Counted from the stretch's first letter, positions 25,224 through 34,555 are shown. The stretch is 64,000 bases of DNA from Salipiger mucosus DSM 16094 (GCF_000442255.1 NZ_KE557274.1:611311-675310), one strand, 5' to 3'. Notes: a model not told the origin generated them from the letters alone. Program-made: numbers and translations.

Positions 25224-26692
25224 TCGTACTGCTCCCGGTATTTGCGCACGATATAGAGGGCGAGAACGTTCAGCCCCAGCGTCAGGACGAAGAGGGTCAT
25301 GCCCAGGGCGAAGGCGACCAGCGCCTCGGGCGAGGAGAAGTCGGCGTCGCCGGTGAGCTGGCTGACGATCTTGGCGGTCACGGTGGTCATTGCCTCGAAG
25401 GGGTTGAGGCTGAGCTTGGCGGCGGCCCCTGCCCCGAGCACCACGATCATGGTCTCGCCGATGGCGCGGCTGGCCGCCAGCAGGATGGCACCCACGATGC
25501 CCGGCAGCGCGGCCGGCAGGATGACCTGCTTGATGGTCTCGGACTGGGTGGCGCCCAGCCCGTAGGAGCCGTCACGCATCGACTGCGGCACGGCATTGAT
25601 GATGTCGTCCGACAGCGAGCTGACGAAGGGGATCAGCATGATGCCCATCACCAGGCCCGCGGTCATGACCGCGGTGCCGGCCTGCATCCAGCCCAGCCCG
25701 TCCTTGCCGAAGACGCTGAGCAGCAGCGGGCCGACGGTCAGCAGCGCGAAGAGGCCGTAGACGATGGTCGGGATGCCGGCGAGGATCTCGAGCATGGGCT
25801 TTGCCACGGAGCGCACGCGCGGGCTGGCGTATTCCGACAGGTAGATCGCCGAGAAGAGCCCGATCGGCACGGCCACGATCAGCGCCACGATGGAGATGTA
25901 GAAGGTGCCCCAGAGCAGCGGCAGAACGCCGAGTTCCGAAGACCCGCCCCGGCCCGAGAAGCTGGGCGACCAGGTGGTGCCGAAGAAGAAGTCGGCGGCC
26001 GGGTAGAGCTTGAAGAACTCGATCGTGTTGAAGATCAGCGAGAGCACGATGCCGATGGTGGTCAGGATCGCGATGGAGGCGGCGGCGATCAGCAGCGCGC
26101 GGATGCTCATCTCGACGGTGTTGCGCGCGCGGAACGCCTTGTGCGATTCCCGCAGCCCCCAGGCCAGTCCCGCCAGCGCGAGCACGAGCACCACGCCCGA
26201 CATGATCGTGCGTCCGAAGACGTGCATCTCGCGGTAGTCCTGCGCGGCGCGCAGCACGGCCTGCGTGAGCTGCGAGGTCACGACCTGGCCGGCATCCTGA
26301 AGCTGCTGCGAGACCTCGGCGAAATCGGCGTCCGGGTCGGTCGCGAGGGCCTGGCTCATGCCGCCGGCGGCGACCGCGTTCTCGAGCCCCTCGGCGGTGC
26401 GGCGCACCTCGGACATCACGAGCCCCAGCGACGAGTTTTCGGGCACCGCGCCTTCGGGGATCGTGGCCGAGACGCTGCCGTCGATGACGAGCGGCTGGAC
26501 GACCAGCCAGACGAGCATCACGAGCATCGAGGGGACGATCACCTTGATGGCGACGTTGTTGCCGTAATAGCCCGGCAGCGAATGCAGGTTGCGCGCGTCG
26601 CCCCCGGCGCTCTTCAGCGCCCGGCCGCGCCCGAGCACGAAGCCCGCGACGGCGATGCCCAGCACGATCAGGATGAGCCAGAGTAAAGGCAT
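25220..26692 (-). CDS. pstC: Phosphate ABC transporter permease PstC
   Basis: This 490-residue permease has an N-terminal extension of about 190 residues with two early membrane helices and a hydrophilic domain, then the six-helix channel domain. Family signatures are visible as LPLLWGTFYISIVALIVAVP, ILAGIPTIVYGLFALL and the EAA loop YGLGATQSETIKQVILPAAL, followed by SRAIGETMIVVLGAGAAA. It pairs with PstA to form the transmembrane pore. It lies 91 bp after pstS. Confidence 0.94.
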   Translation of the reverse strand: MPLLWLILIVLGIAVAGFVLGRGRALKSAGGDARNLHSLPGYYGNNVAIKVIVPSMLVMLVWLVVQPLVIDGSVSATIPEGAVPENSSLGLVMSEVRRTAEGLENAVAAGGMSQALATDPDADFAEVSQQLQDAGQVVTSQLTQAVLRAAQDYREMHVFGRTIMSGVVLVLALAGLAWGLRESHKAFRARNTVEMSIRALLIAAASIAILTTIGIVLSLIFNTIEFFKLYPAADFFFGTTWSPSFSGRGGSSELGVLPLLWGTFYISIVALIVAVPIGLFSAIYLSEYASPRVRSVAKPMLEILAGIPTIVYGLFALLTVGPLLLSVFGKDGLGWMQAGTAVMTAGLVMGIMLIPFVSSLSDDIINAVPQSMRDGSYGLGATQSETIKQVILPAALPGIVGAILLAASRAIGETMIVVLGAGAAAKLSLNPFEAMTTVTAKIVSQLTGDADFSSPEALVAFALGMTLFVLTLGLNVLALYIVRKYREQYE

Positions 26693-26783
26693 GTGTCCCC
26701 CGTTGGTCCCGTCGGACCCCGTGTGAAAAGAGAAAGCGGGACGGCAGCCTGCGCCGCCGCCCCGCCGAAGGCCTGTGGCCCGA

Positions 26784-27833
26784 TTACATGCTTTCGCCCA
26801 TGGTCACTTCGTCGGCGATCTTCTGCTGGGTCTCGGCCAGCTCGGGATCGGCAACGAGGCCGTAGTTCGAGAGCGGGCCGTCGGGGCCGGCGAGTTCGTC
26901 GGCGACGAAGAACTGCGCGTATTCCTTGAGGCCGGGGATCACGCCGATGTGCGCCTTCTTGACGTAGAAGAACAGCGGGCGCGAGACGGGGTACTCGCCC
27001 GAGGCGATGGTCTCGGTCGAGGGGGCGACACCGGACATGGTCGCGACCTTGAGGGCGTCCTGGTTGTTCTCGTAGAAGGCCAGGCCGAAGACGCCGACGC
27101 CGTTCGGGTTGGCGTCGATGCGGGCGAGCGTCTCGGTGTAGTCGCCGTCGATGTCGACCGAGTGGCCGCCGTCGGTGCGCACGTCGAGGCAGGCGTCCTC
27201 GGCGTCGTCTTCCGACATGCCGCCCTCGATCATGGCTTCCATCGCGCCGGTGTCCTCGCAGCCGGTCAGCAGGACCTGCTCTTCGAAGACTTCACGGGTG
27301 CCGTGCTTGGTGCCCGGGATGAACATCGCGATCTCGGCGTCGGGCAGATCGGAATTGAAATCGGCCCAGCTGGTGTGCGGGTTGTCGACGAGCTCGCCGT
27401 CGACCAGCACCTTGGCGCCGATGGCGTTGAAGATGTCGGAGGGCACGAAGGCGTCGAAGGCCGGGCCGTCCTGCTGGCTGGCGAAGACGATGCCGTCATA
27501 GCCGATGCGGACTTCGATGATGTCCGACACGCCGTTCTCGGCGCAGGTCTCGATTTCCGAGTCGCGGATGGCGCGCGAGGCGTTGGCGACGTCGATGGTG
27601 TTCTCGCCCACGCCTTCGCAGAAGCGCTTGAGGCCGGCCGACGAGCCGCCCGATTCCACGACGGGCGTCGGGAAGTCGGTGTTCTCGCCAAAGGCTTCGG
27701 CGACGATCGAGGCATAGGGCAGAACGGTCGACGACCCGGCGACCTGCACGTTGTCGCGCGACTGGGCGGCAACAGTGGTTGCCGATGCGGCGGCGATGGC
27801 CAGCGCGGAGGCGGCGAGTTTCATGGATGGCAT
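26784..27833 (-). CDS. pstS: Phosphate-binding periplasmic protein PstS
   Basis: This 349-residue periplasmic binding protein delivers phosphate to PstC/PstA. A signal peptide (MKLAASALAIAAASATTVAA) precedes the mature start, where the canonical VQVAGSSTVLPYASIVAE phosphate loop begins. The second binding segment SGGSSAGLKRFCEG and the later NPNGVGVFGLAFYENN are also typical. Start could be 27833 (MPSM) or 27824 (MKLAAS). A Pho box lies about 80-110 bp upstream. As first gene of pstSCAB-phoUB it should be induced by phosphate limitation. Confidence 0.95.
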   Translation of the reverse strand: MPSMKLAASALAIAAASATTVAAQSRDNVQVAGSSTVLPYASIVAEAFGENTDFPTPVVESGGSSAGLKRFCEGVGENTIDVANASRAIRDSEIETCAENGVSDIIEVRIGYDGIVFASQQDGPAFDAFVPSDIFNAIGAKVLVDGELVDNPHTSWADFNSDLPDAEIAMFIPGTKHGTREVFEEQVLLTGCEDTGAMEAMIEGGMSEDDAEDACLDVRTDGGHSVDIDGDYTETLARIDANPNGVGVFGLAFYENNQDALKVATMSGVAPSTETIASGEYPVSRPLFFYVKKAHIGVIPGLKEYAQFFVADELAGPDGPLSNYGLVADPELAETQQKIADEVTMGESM

Positions 27834-27911
27834 GTTACGCTCCTGTCAGAGTGGTATCCGATCCCCTCCCGTCGGGGACCTTGCGGCGAGGCCTATGCCG
27901 GGCGCGCTATG

Positions 27912-27944
27912 GTTTTGTGACAGCTGTGTAACGCTTTTATGACG
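27912..27944 (-). promoter_or_regulatory. Pho box upstream of pstS
   Basis: On the minus strand three 11-bp units follow one another: CGTCATAAAAG, CGTTACACAGC, TGTCACAAAAC. Each begins with the C/TGTC/TAC/T half-site recognised by PhoB, spaced at one helical turn, as expected for a PhoB operator that replaces the -35 region. Confidence 0.7.
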
Positions 27945-27945
27945 A

Positions 27946-28192
27946 CCGCGCCGGGAGCGTGGAAAGTGCTGTCATGCGGCGATTTTTCGGCTCCGCGACC
28001 CGGCGATATCGCTGCCCGGTGGAGGCCTGAGGGCCGCTCTTGCGGGAATCAGCCCCCCCGGGGGCGGCCGCCCCGGCCGCCGCGAGCCGGCCCAGCCCCG
28101 CCTGCCCCATTCCGCGGCACCGCCCGCGCACCGGCCGTGCCTGCCGTGGGTGCGCGATTGACGCGGGCGCGGCGCGGTCCCAATGCTGGGGC
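27946..28192. other. GC-rich intergenic region, no gene seen
   Basis: Between the pstS control region and the YitT-family gene I see no credible coding frame, only very GC-rich sequence with runs of C and G. The YitT promoter must lie here but no clear -10/-35 pair is visible. Confidence 0.5.
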
Positions 28193-28807
28193 ATGCTTCT
28201 GCTCGAAACCCCTCAGCCCGACCGTCACACCCTCTGGGAGGACGCGCAGGGCATCCTGATCGGCGCCACGCTCGTCGCGCTGGCGATCCAGTTCCTGCGC
28301 GCGGGCGAACTCATCACCGGGCAGATCGCGGGCCTCTCGCTGGTGATCTCCTATCCCACGGGCTGGAGCTTCGGGCTGGTGTTCTTCGTGCTCAACCTGC
28401 CCTTCTACTGGCTCGCGATCCGGCAGCTGGGCTGGGTCTTCACGGTCAAGAACTTCGTCGCGGTGACGCTGATGTCGACGCTGGCCGAGACCATGCCCTA
28501 CGTGCTGACCGTCGACGTGCCGCCCTCGCTGGCGGCGCCGCTCTTCGGGGTCGTGGGCGGCGTCGGGCTGCTCTCGCTCTTCCGGCACGGGGCGACGCTG
28601 GGGGGCATGGGGATCGTCGCGCTCTGGCTGCAGGACACGCGCGGGATCAAGGCCGGCAACACGCAGCTTGCGTTCGATCTCTGCGTCTTCGCGCTGGCGC
28701 TGATGCTCTTCGACTGGGTAACCGTGATCTGGTCGCTGCTGGGGGCGGTGATCCTGAACATCATCATCACCATCAACCACCGGCGGGACCGCTACATCGC
28801 CAAGTGA
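28193..28807 (+). CDS. YitT-family membrane protein
   Basis: This 204-residue inner-membrane protein has five or more hydrophobic segments and the YitT pattern: an N-terminal helix with GILIGATLVALAIQFLR, the glycine-rich ITGQIAGLSLVISYPTGWSF and the conserved GVVGGVGLLSLFRHGATLGG region. The C-terminal DUF2179 domain found in larger Gram-positive members is absent, so this is the short form. Function of the family is not established; some members are linked to transport. The start ATG 28193 is chosen because earlier in-frame codons lie in non-coding GC-rich sequence. Confidence 0.8.
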   Translation: MLLLETPQPDRHTLWEDAQGILIGATLVALAIQFLRAGELITGQIAGLSLVISYPTGWSFGLVFFVLNLPFYWLAIRQLGWVFTVKNFVAVTLMSTLAETMPYVLTVDVPPSLAAPLFGVVGGVGLLSLFRHGATLGGMGIVALWLQDTRGIKAGNTQLAFDLCVFALALMLFDWVTVIWSLLGAVILNIIITINHRRDRYIAK

Positions 28808-28830
28808 GCGCGGCGGCGCGGGCGATGTCC

Positions 28831-28893
28831 GAGGGCTCTGCCCTCTTGCGCCCTGCGGGCGCAATTCACCCGGGATATTTGCAGCCAGAAGAT
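28831..28893 (+). repeat. 3'-end module: two hairpins plus TATTTG box
   Basis: Twenty-three bases after the YitT stop are hairpin GAGGGC/GCCCTC (28831-28845), perfect 8-bp hairpin TTGCGCCC/GGGCGCAA (28846-28864), then the box CCCGGGATATTTG ... CCAGAAGATG (28870-28893). The same order occurs after murI and, more diverged, after phoB. It lies between convergent genes and probably forms a transcript end. Confidence 0.5.
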
Positions 28894-28960
28894 GCCACGC
28901 GGCACTGGCCGGACCTTGATGCGGGCGCCGCCCCGGGGATGGTCGGGGCGGCGCGGGGCC

Positions 28961-29866
28961 TCAGAGCGAGGCCTGGTAGATCTTGTCGATGCTGCTGCCC
29001 AGCAGAGCGTTGAACTCTTCGTCGGACTGCTTCTTCGACAGGCCCTCGGCCAGCGCGCGGCTGAAGGAGGCGATCATCTTGTGGTTCTTCGAGAGCCGCT
29101 CGCAGGCCTCGTCGGTCGAGTAGCCGCCCGAGAGCGCGACCACGCGCACGACGCGCGGATGATCGGCCAGACCGTCGTAGAGGCCGGGGGTCGAGGGGAT
29201 CGTGAGCTTGATCATGATGTCCTCACCCTCGGCCAGGGTGTCGAGCTGGACCCGGAGGGCCTCCTCGAGCATCTTCTCGGCCTCGTCCTTGGACTCGGAG
29301 TGGATGCTCACCTCGGGCTCGAGGATCGGGACCATTCCGGCGGCGATGACCTTGCGGCCCACCTCGAACTGCTGCGCGACGATCTGCTTGATGCCCTCGG
29401 CGTCGGCCTCGTGGATGACCGAGCGCTCCTTGGTGCCGAAGATGCCGAAGTCCTGCGCGGCCTCGTCGAGCAGCGCCTCGAGACCCGGCATGGGCTTCAT
29501 CATCTGCACGCCACTGGCCTGCTCCTCGAGGCCCTTGTCGATCTTGAGGAAGGGCACCACGCCGCGCTTTTCCCACAGGTACTGCGCGGTGGGGATGCCC
29601 TCGATCTCGCCGCGCATGGTGCGCTCGAAGAGGATGGCGCCGAGGACCTTGTCGGAGGTGAAATCCGGTGCGGTGATGATGCGCGTGCGCATCTTGTGGA
29701 TCTCGCCGAACATCTCCTCTTCGCCGTTGTACTCGTCTTCCTCCACGCCGTACTGGCGCAGCGCCTTCGGCGTAGAGCCGCCCGACTGGTCGAGCGCGGC
29801 GATGAAGCCCTTGCCCCCGGCCATCTGCTCTTTCTGCTTCTCGAAAACCGCCTTGTCCTGGGCCAT
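28961..29866 (-). CDS. Fructose-bisphosphate aldolase, class I
   Basis: This 301-residue glycolytic/gluconeogenic enzyme cleaves fructose-1,6-bisphosphate to two triose phosphates using a Schiff-base lysine. Motifs: AALDQSGGSTPKALRQYGV near residue 20, the active-site lysine region VVPFLKIDKGLEE (about 105), the conserved EPEVSIHS (about 182) and the Schiff-base lysine in IMIKLTIPSTPG (about 220). ATG 29866 with an AGAGGG 6 bases upstream is preferred over the in-frame start at 29905. Class I bacterial forms like this replace the zinc enzyme in many Rhodobacterales. It is a single-gene unit. Confidence 0.92.
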   Translation of the reverse strand: MAQDKAVFEKQKEQMAGGKGFIAALDQSGGSTPKALRQYGVEEDEYNGEEEMFGEIHKMRTRIITAPDFTSDKVLGAILFERTMRGEIEGIPTAQYLWEKRGVVPFLKIDKGLEEQASGVQMMKPMPGLEALLDEAAQDFGIFGTKERSVIHEADAEGIKQIVAQQFEVGRKVIAAGMVPILEPEVSIHSESKDEAEKMLEEALRVQLDTLAEGEDIMIKLTIPSTPGLYDGLADHPRVVRVVALSGGYSTDEACERLSKNHKMIASFSRALAEGLSKKQSDEEFNALLGSSIDKIYQASL

Positions 29867-29968
29867 GTTGATCCCTCTTACCGCAGGTTGATTGCTGTCG
29901 GTCATGGCCTAGCGCATCGCGGCGGGCTTGGGTAGAGACGCCGCGTCCGTTTATCGCTAACGCACCCG

Positions 29969-31321
29969 CTAACGGCGCTCGACGCGCAGGCGAATGCCGT
30001 CGCGGGCGCGCACGGTCAGGAAGGCCACCGGCTCCGGCGTGTCGCCGGAGACGGTGGAGAGGCGCAAATCGCGCAGGATGAGCGCGAGCATCAGAACGCC
30101 CTCGGCCATGGCGAAGCTCGCGCCGGTGCAGACGCGCGGCCCGGCCGAGAAGGGCATGTAGGCCTCGCGCCCGCAGCGGCGGCCGGCCTCGGTCTGCCAG
30201 CGGGCGGGGTCGAAGGCGTCGGGGTTTTCCCACAGGCGTTCGTGGCGGTGCTGGTGCCAGGGGCTGAGCACGACCTGCGATCCGCGCCGCAGAACGCGGT
30301 CGCGGAAGCGCTCGGGGCGCGTGGTTTCGCGCACCATCATGGGCACCGGCGGGTAGAGGCGCAGCGTCTCGCGGAAGACGTCGCGGGTGAGCTTCAGCGT
30401 CGACAGGTCTGAGACGTCGGGCGCCGGGCCCAGGTCCTGCGCCTCGCGCGCAAGGCGCTCCTGCCACTCGGGGTGCGCGGCCAGCAGCCAGAGCGCCCAG
30501 GCCAGCGCGGAGGCGCTGGTCTCGTGCCCCGCGAGAAAGAAGATCGCCACCTGGTCGACCATCTCGGATGTGGTGAAGGTCTCGCCGGTCTGCGGGTCGC
30601 GGGTGGTCATGATCTTGGTCGCGAGGTCGTCGGGCGCGGTGCCCGCGGCGATCTCGGCCATGCGCGCCTCGGTCAGGCGGGTGATGAGCGCGCGGATGCG
30701 GCGGGCGGTCGCCCGCGTCTCGCGGCGGTGCAGCCGGGGCATCCAGCGCGGCAGCGGCAGGAAGGCCGCGAGGTTCAGGATCGGCTGGCTGCGCTGGTAG
30801 GCGCGGAACTCGCGGAAGACCTCCTGCGCGAGGGCATCCTCGATCGGCAGGGAAAAGAGCGTGCGGAAGATCACGTCGGCGGCGGCGTGGCTGGTCTCTT
30901 CCTCGATCTCGACCGTCTCGCCCGCGCGGGCCATCAGCCTGGCCCGCGCCGCCCGGGCCGCGTCGCGCATGGCCGGGAAGGTCTCGCGCAGGCGGCCACC
31001 CTCGAAGGCGGGGTCGATGATGCGGCGCTGGCGCTGCCACTGCGCGCCGTTGGTCAGGAAGACCGAGTCGCCCAGGAGCGGGCGCAGCCCCTCGCCCACG
31101 CGCTCCGACTTGGGGAAGTCCAGCGGACGCTCCTTGAGCACGGTGCGCACGAGGTCGGGCTGGTTCACGAGGTAGCTGCGGAAGAAGGGCGTGCGGAACT
31201 CGGCCATCCAGGCGCGGTAGAGCCGCGCGGGCTGGGCCGAGAGGATGTCGGCGCGGAAGAGCCGCAGGTGGCGCCAGAGCGACACGCGGTCGGGGCGCGA
31301 TTTCGGCTTTGGCGGGATCAT
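29969..31321 (-). CDS. Cytochrome P450
   Basis: This 450-residue P450 monooxygenase has the I-helix oxygen-activation motif LAGHETSASAL (about 270), the ExxR salt bridge ETLR (about 337) and the heme-thiolate loop FSAGPRVCTGASFA (Cys about 398). There is no N-terminal membrane anchor, so it is predicted soluble and needs separate ferredoxin/reductase partners, none of which are adjacent. The start codon overlaps the stop of the upstream alpha/beta hydrolase as ATGA, so the two are translationally coupled and probably act on the same, unknown, substrate. Confidence 0.92.
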   Translation of the reverse strand: MIPPKPKSRPDRVSLWRHLRLFRADILSAQPARLYRAWMAEFRTPFFRSYLVNQPDLVRTVLKERPLDFPKSERVGEGLRPLLGDSVFLTNGAQWQRQRRIIDPAFEGGRLRETFPAMRDAARAARARLMARAGETVEIEEETSHAAADVIFRTLFSLPIEDALAQEVFREFRAYQRSQPILNLAAFLPLPRWMPRLHRRETRATARRIRALITRLTEARMAEIAAGTAPDDLATKIMTTRDPQTGETFTTSEMVDQVAIFFLAGHETSASALAWALWLLAAHPEWQERLAREAQDLGPAPDVSDLSTLKLTRDVFRETLRLYPPVPMMVRETTRPERFRDRVLRRGSQVVLSPWHQHRHERLWENPDAFDPARWQTEAGRRCGREAYMPFSAGPRVCTGASFAMAEGVLMLALILRDLRLSTVSGDTPEPVAFLTVRARDGIRLRVERR

Positions 31322-32580
31322 GCGGCGGTCGAGGTGAATTTCGACACCGGCACGTCGATGCGGCTCTTCGACGGCGGCCGGTGGGCATAGCGCGTGGCGA
31401 GGGTGATCGGCCCCGCCGTGATGCGGAAATAGTCGTAGTCGCCGGGGCGGTCGAAGGCGCAGAGATACTGGAAGTGCAGCCGGAAGAAGCGCCAGCGCAT
31501 CTGTTTCCAGCGTTCCGGGCTGAGCGTCTTCGTGAACTGGGCGGAGAAGACCAGCGGCCAGCGCTTGTCCTTTGGCGCGACGCCCGAGACGGCGACCGGG
31601 TCGCAGAGGGCGAAGGCGCAGCCGTCGCCGGGGGCGGTGACATCGACCCAGGTGAGGTCCTCGCGCGTGCTGAGAAAGGCGAGGTCGGCGCGCAGGCGAT
31701 GCGCGTCGCGCAGGAAGGAGACCATGGGGACGACCTGCCCGAGGCTGAGGAAGGACAGGCGCGGGCCATTGGCGGGGACACGGCCGGCGCGGTGGAGATC
31801 GGCGAGGATGGAGACCGCGAGATGCGCGCCCGAACTGTGGCCGACGACGAGCACCTCGTCGACGGGGTCGGTCAGCGCGGCGGCGATGGTCTCGCCGAAC
31901 TCGGCCATCCGGCGTTCCAGCGCGGGCGGATTGGCACCGCGGTGCTGCGCGGAATAGGCGTAATCGTGCATGAGGTAGTAGGCGAAGAGCTTGCCGTCGC
32001 GCGCCTTGAACCCGCGCAGGAGCATGTAGCCCGCCGTGAGGCCGGCCACCCCTGACGGCAGCGCGATGGCGCCCGATGCGGCGGTGCCGCCGAGGCCCGC
32101 GAGGTCCAGTACGCCGAGAAGCAGGGTGCCAAGACCCGCCGCCACGGCCCAGGCCAGCAGAAGTGCCGCGAGAAGCTGCGCCAGCAGCATGCCCACCGGG
32201 TAGAGCGCGGCAATGACCGGGCCCTTGCGCAGCCGCATGAGGCGGCGCAGCGCACCGGTGGCGGTGTATTCCCAGGCCGTGCGGACGAGCTGCAGATAGG
32301 TCGCGGGGATCGTGGTGGACATGCTGTCGCGCACGATGTCGGACCAGACCAGCACCTCGACGTCGGCCGCGACCTGCGCCTCCTCGATGCAGGCTGTGAC
32401 GTGCCAGCCGTAGGCGCCGCCGCCGGTCTTGGGCGCGAGCGCGATCTCGTAGCCCGAGATGGCGACCTGCGCCGCACCCTCCTTCCGGTAGAGCTCGCGG
32501 TAGCGGCGGGGGTGGATCGGGTCGTAGCCGGGGATGTAGAACACCCGCCTGCGCCGCACCTCCTGCCCTGTCTCACCCAT
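31318..32580 (-). CDS. Alpha/beta-hydrolase-like protein with internal membrane helices
   Basis: This 420-residue protein has a predicted nucleophile elbow GHSSGAHLAV (Ser about residue 268) preceded by a strand EVLVV. An N-terminal Rossmann-like stretch RRVFYIPGYDPIHPRRYREL holds the oxyanion-type GYD. Two hydrophobic helices (about 135-155 and 165-195) interrupt the sequence and should tether it to the membrane. The ATG at 32580 has an AAGAGGG 8 bases upstream; in-frame 32604 and 32706 are weaker. It overlaps the P450 gene. I recognise the fold class but not a named family; esterase or lipase activity is inferred. Confidence 0.65.
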   Translation of the reverse strand: MGETGQEVRRRRVFYIPGYDPIHPRRYRELYRKEGAAQVAISGYEIALAPKTGGGAYGWHVTACIEEAQVAADVEVLVWSDIVRDSMSTTIPATYLQLVRTAWEYTATGALRRLMRLRKGPVIAALYPVGMLLAQLLAALLLAWAVAAGLGTLLLGVLDLAGLGGTAASGAIALPSGVAGLTAGYMLLRGFKARDGKLFAYYLMHDYAYSAQHRGANPPALERRMAEFGETIAAALTDPVDEVLVVGHSSGAHLAVSILADLHRAGRVPANGPRLSFLSLGQVVPMVSFLRDAHRLRADLAFLSTREDLTWVDVTAPGDGCAFALCDPVAVSGVAPKDKRWPLVFSAQFTKTLSPERWKQMRWRFFRLHFQYLCAFDRPGDYDYFRITAGPITLATRYAHRPPSKSRIDVPVSKFTSTAA

Positions 32581-32663
32581 GGCGCCTGCCCTCTTGCCTG
32601 CCATCGTCCTAGCATGGCTTGTGGGCGGGAATTTGACCACAAGTGGGCGCCCTGCCCCGGCGG

Positions 32664-34505
32664 TCAGCCCTCGGCGGTCTCGGCCTTCTCGGCCAGCGCG
32701 AGCCATTCCTCCTCGGAGTCCGAGAGCTTTTCGTGGCGCGCGGTCAGTGCCTCGGTCGCCTTCTGGAACTTGACCGGCTCGCGGGTGAAGAGCTCGGGGT
32801 CGGCCAGCAACTCCTCGAGCTTGGCGATCTCGGCCTCGAGCCGCTCGATCTCCTTCGGCAGCTCCTCAAGGCGGTGCTTTTCCTTGAAGCTCATCTTGCC
32901 CTGGTCGGACTTCGGCTTGGCCGCGCCGCCCTTGGCAGCGCCGCCCGAGGAGCGGCCCTCCTTCCCGGGCTTGCCGGTCTCGGGCTCGCCGAGCCGTTCG
33001 GCGCGCTGGGCGCGGTAGTCGGACCAGCCGCCGGCATAGACCACGGCGCGGCCGTCGCCCTCCATCGCCACGGTGGTCGTCGCCACGCGGTCGAGGAAGT
33101 CGCGGTCGTGGCTGACCAGCAGCACGGTGCCCGCGTAGTCGCCCAGCAGGTCCTGCAGCAGGTCCAGTGTCTCGACGTCGAGATCGTTGGTCGGCTCGTC
33201 CAGCACCAGCAGGTTGGATTCGTGCGCCATGATCTTGGCCAGCAGCAGCCGCGCCTTCTCGCCGCCAGAGAGCGAGCGCACGGGCGCCCGCGCCTGCCGT
33301 TCGTCGAAGAGAAAGTCCTTGAGGTAGCCCACGACGTGCCGCGGCTCGCCGCGCACCAGCACCTGGTCGGCCTTGCCCGAGACGCGCATCTCCTTGTCGC
33401 CGGTCAGGCTTTCCCAGAGCGACATGTCGCCGTCGAGCCGCGCGCGCGACTGGTCGAAGACCGCGATCTCGAGGTTGGTGCCCAGCTTGACCTGGCCCGA
33501 GTCCGGATCGGTCTGGCCGGTCAGCATGTTGATGAGCGTCGTCTTGCCGGTGCCGTTGGGCCCGACAAAGGCCACGCGGTCTCCGCGCTGCACGGTGATC
33601 GAGAAATCGGTCACGATGCGCTTGTCGTCGAAGGCCTTGGCGAGATGCTCGGCCTCGATCACCTTCTTGCCCGACTGCGTGCCCGAGGAAAGCTCCATCG
33701 CCGCCGTGCCTTGCCGGCGGATCTGGCCCGCGCGCTCCTCGCGCAGCGCCTTGAGCGCGCGCAGACGGCCCTGGTTGCGAGTGCGCCGGGCGCTGATGCC
33801 CTCGACGGCCCACTTGGCCTCGGCCTTGATCTTGCGGTCGAGCTTGTGACGTGCCTCGTCCTCTTCCTGCCAGACCTTGTCGCGCCAGTCCTCGAAGCCG
33901 GCGAAGCCGTGCTCTCGCCGGCGCACCGCGCCGCGGTCGATCCAGAGCGTCGCGCGGGTGAGGTTCTCGAGGAACCGCCGGTCGTGCGAGATCAGCACGA
34001 AGGCCTTGCGCGTCTGCTTGAGCTGCTCCTCGAGCCAGCCGATGGCGGTGATGTCGAGGTGGTTCGTCGGCTCGTCGAGCAGCATGACCTCGGGGTCCTC
34101 GGCCATGAGGCGGGCCAGCGCCGCGCGCCGCCGCTCGCCGCCCGATGCGGTCGAGACGGGGCGGTCGGGATCGAAGCCCAGCCCCTCGCCCGCGGCCTCG
34201 ACCTTGTACATCTCGGCCGGGCCGAGGTTCGCGGCGGCGAATTCGCCCAGCGTGTCGTAGCCCGAGAGGTCCGGCTCCTGTTCCATGTAGCCGACGCTGG
34301 TGCCCGCCGGCACGACGCGCGTTCCGGTGTCGGGCTCGACGAGGCCCGCCATGACCTTCAGTAGCGTGGACTTGCCCGAGCCGTTGCGGCCCACCAGCGC
34401 GACGCGGTCGCCGGGCTGAACGTTGAGCGAGAGGTCGGAGAAGACGGGTTCGCCCCCGAAGGTGAGCGAGACGTCGGAGAGTTGCAGAAGCGGTGCCTGA
34501 GCCAT
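32664..34505 (-). CDS. ABC-F family ATPase (Uup-like)
   Basis: This 613-residue soluble protein has two ABC domains and no membrane segment. NBD1 has GRNGSGKSTLLKVMAG, SGGERRRAALARL and LLDEPTNHLD. NBD2 has GPNGTGKTTLINMLTG, LSGGEKARLLLAKI and LVLDEPTNDLD. An arginine-rich linker lies between them, and the C-terminus (about 525-613) is a charged coiled coil (RLEELPKEIERLEAEIAKLE) as in Uup. ABC-F proteins bind ribosomes or, for Uup, branched DNA. The start at 34505 (MAQAPLLQLSDVSLTFGG) begins directly at the first ABC domain; the longer upstream frame is not credible. Confidence 0.92.
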   Translation of the reverse strand: MAQAPLLQLSDVSLTFGGEPVFSDLSLNVQPGDRVALVGRNGSGKSTLLKVMAGLVEPDTGTRVVPAGTSVGYMEQEPDLSGYDTLGEFAAANLGPAEMYKVEAAGEGLGFDPDRPVSTASGGERRRAALARLMAEDPEVMLLDEPTNHLDITAIGWLEEQLKQTRKAFVLISHDRRFLENLTRATLWIDRGAVRRREHGFAGFEDWRDKVWQEEDEARHKLDRKIKAEAKWAVEGISARRTRNQGRLRALKALREERAGQIRRQGTAAMELSSGTQSGKKVIEAEHLAKAFDDKRIVTDFSITVQRGDRVAFVGPNGTGKTTLINMLTGQTDPDSGQVKLGTNLEIAVFDQSRARLDGDMSLWESLTGDKEMRVSGKADQVLVRGEPRHVVGYLKDFLFDERQARAPVRSLSGGEKARLLLAKIMAHESNLLVLDEPTNDLDVETLDLLQDLLGDYAGTVLLVSHDRDFLDRVATTTVAMEGDGRAVVYAGGWSDYRAQRAERLGEPETGKPGKEGRSSGGAAKGGAAKPKSDQGKMSFKEKHRLEELPKEIERLEAEIAKLEELLADPELFTREPVKFQKATEALTARHEKLSDSEEEWLALAEKAETAEG

Positions 34506-34555
34506 GCGCGATGCGCTATGGCCGCAGGCGCCCGGCGTCAAGTGCGCGCGGCGGC

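Noticed and set aside
29223-31781. 852-codon open frame on the minus strand spanning the aldolase and P450 genes
   Set aside because: It crosses two well-supported genes in another frame and its translation is arginine/alanine/proline-rich with no domain pattern.
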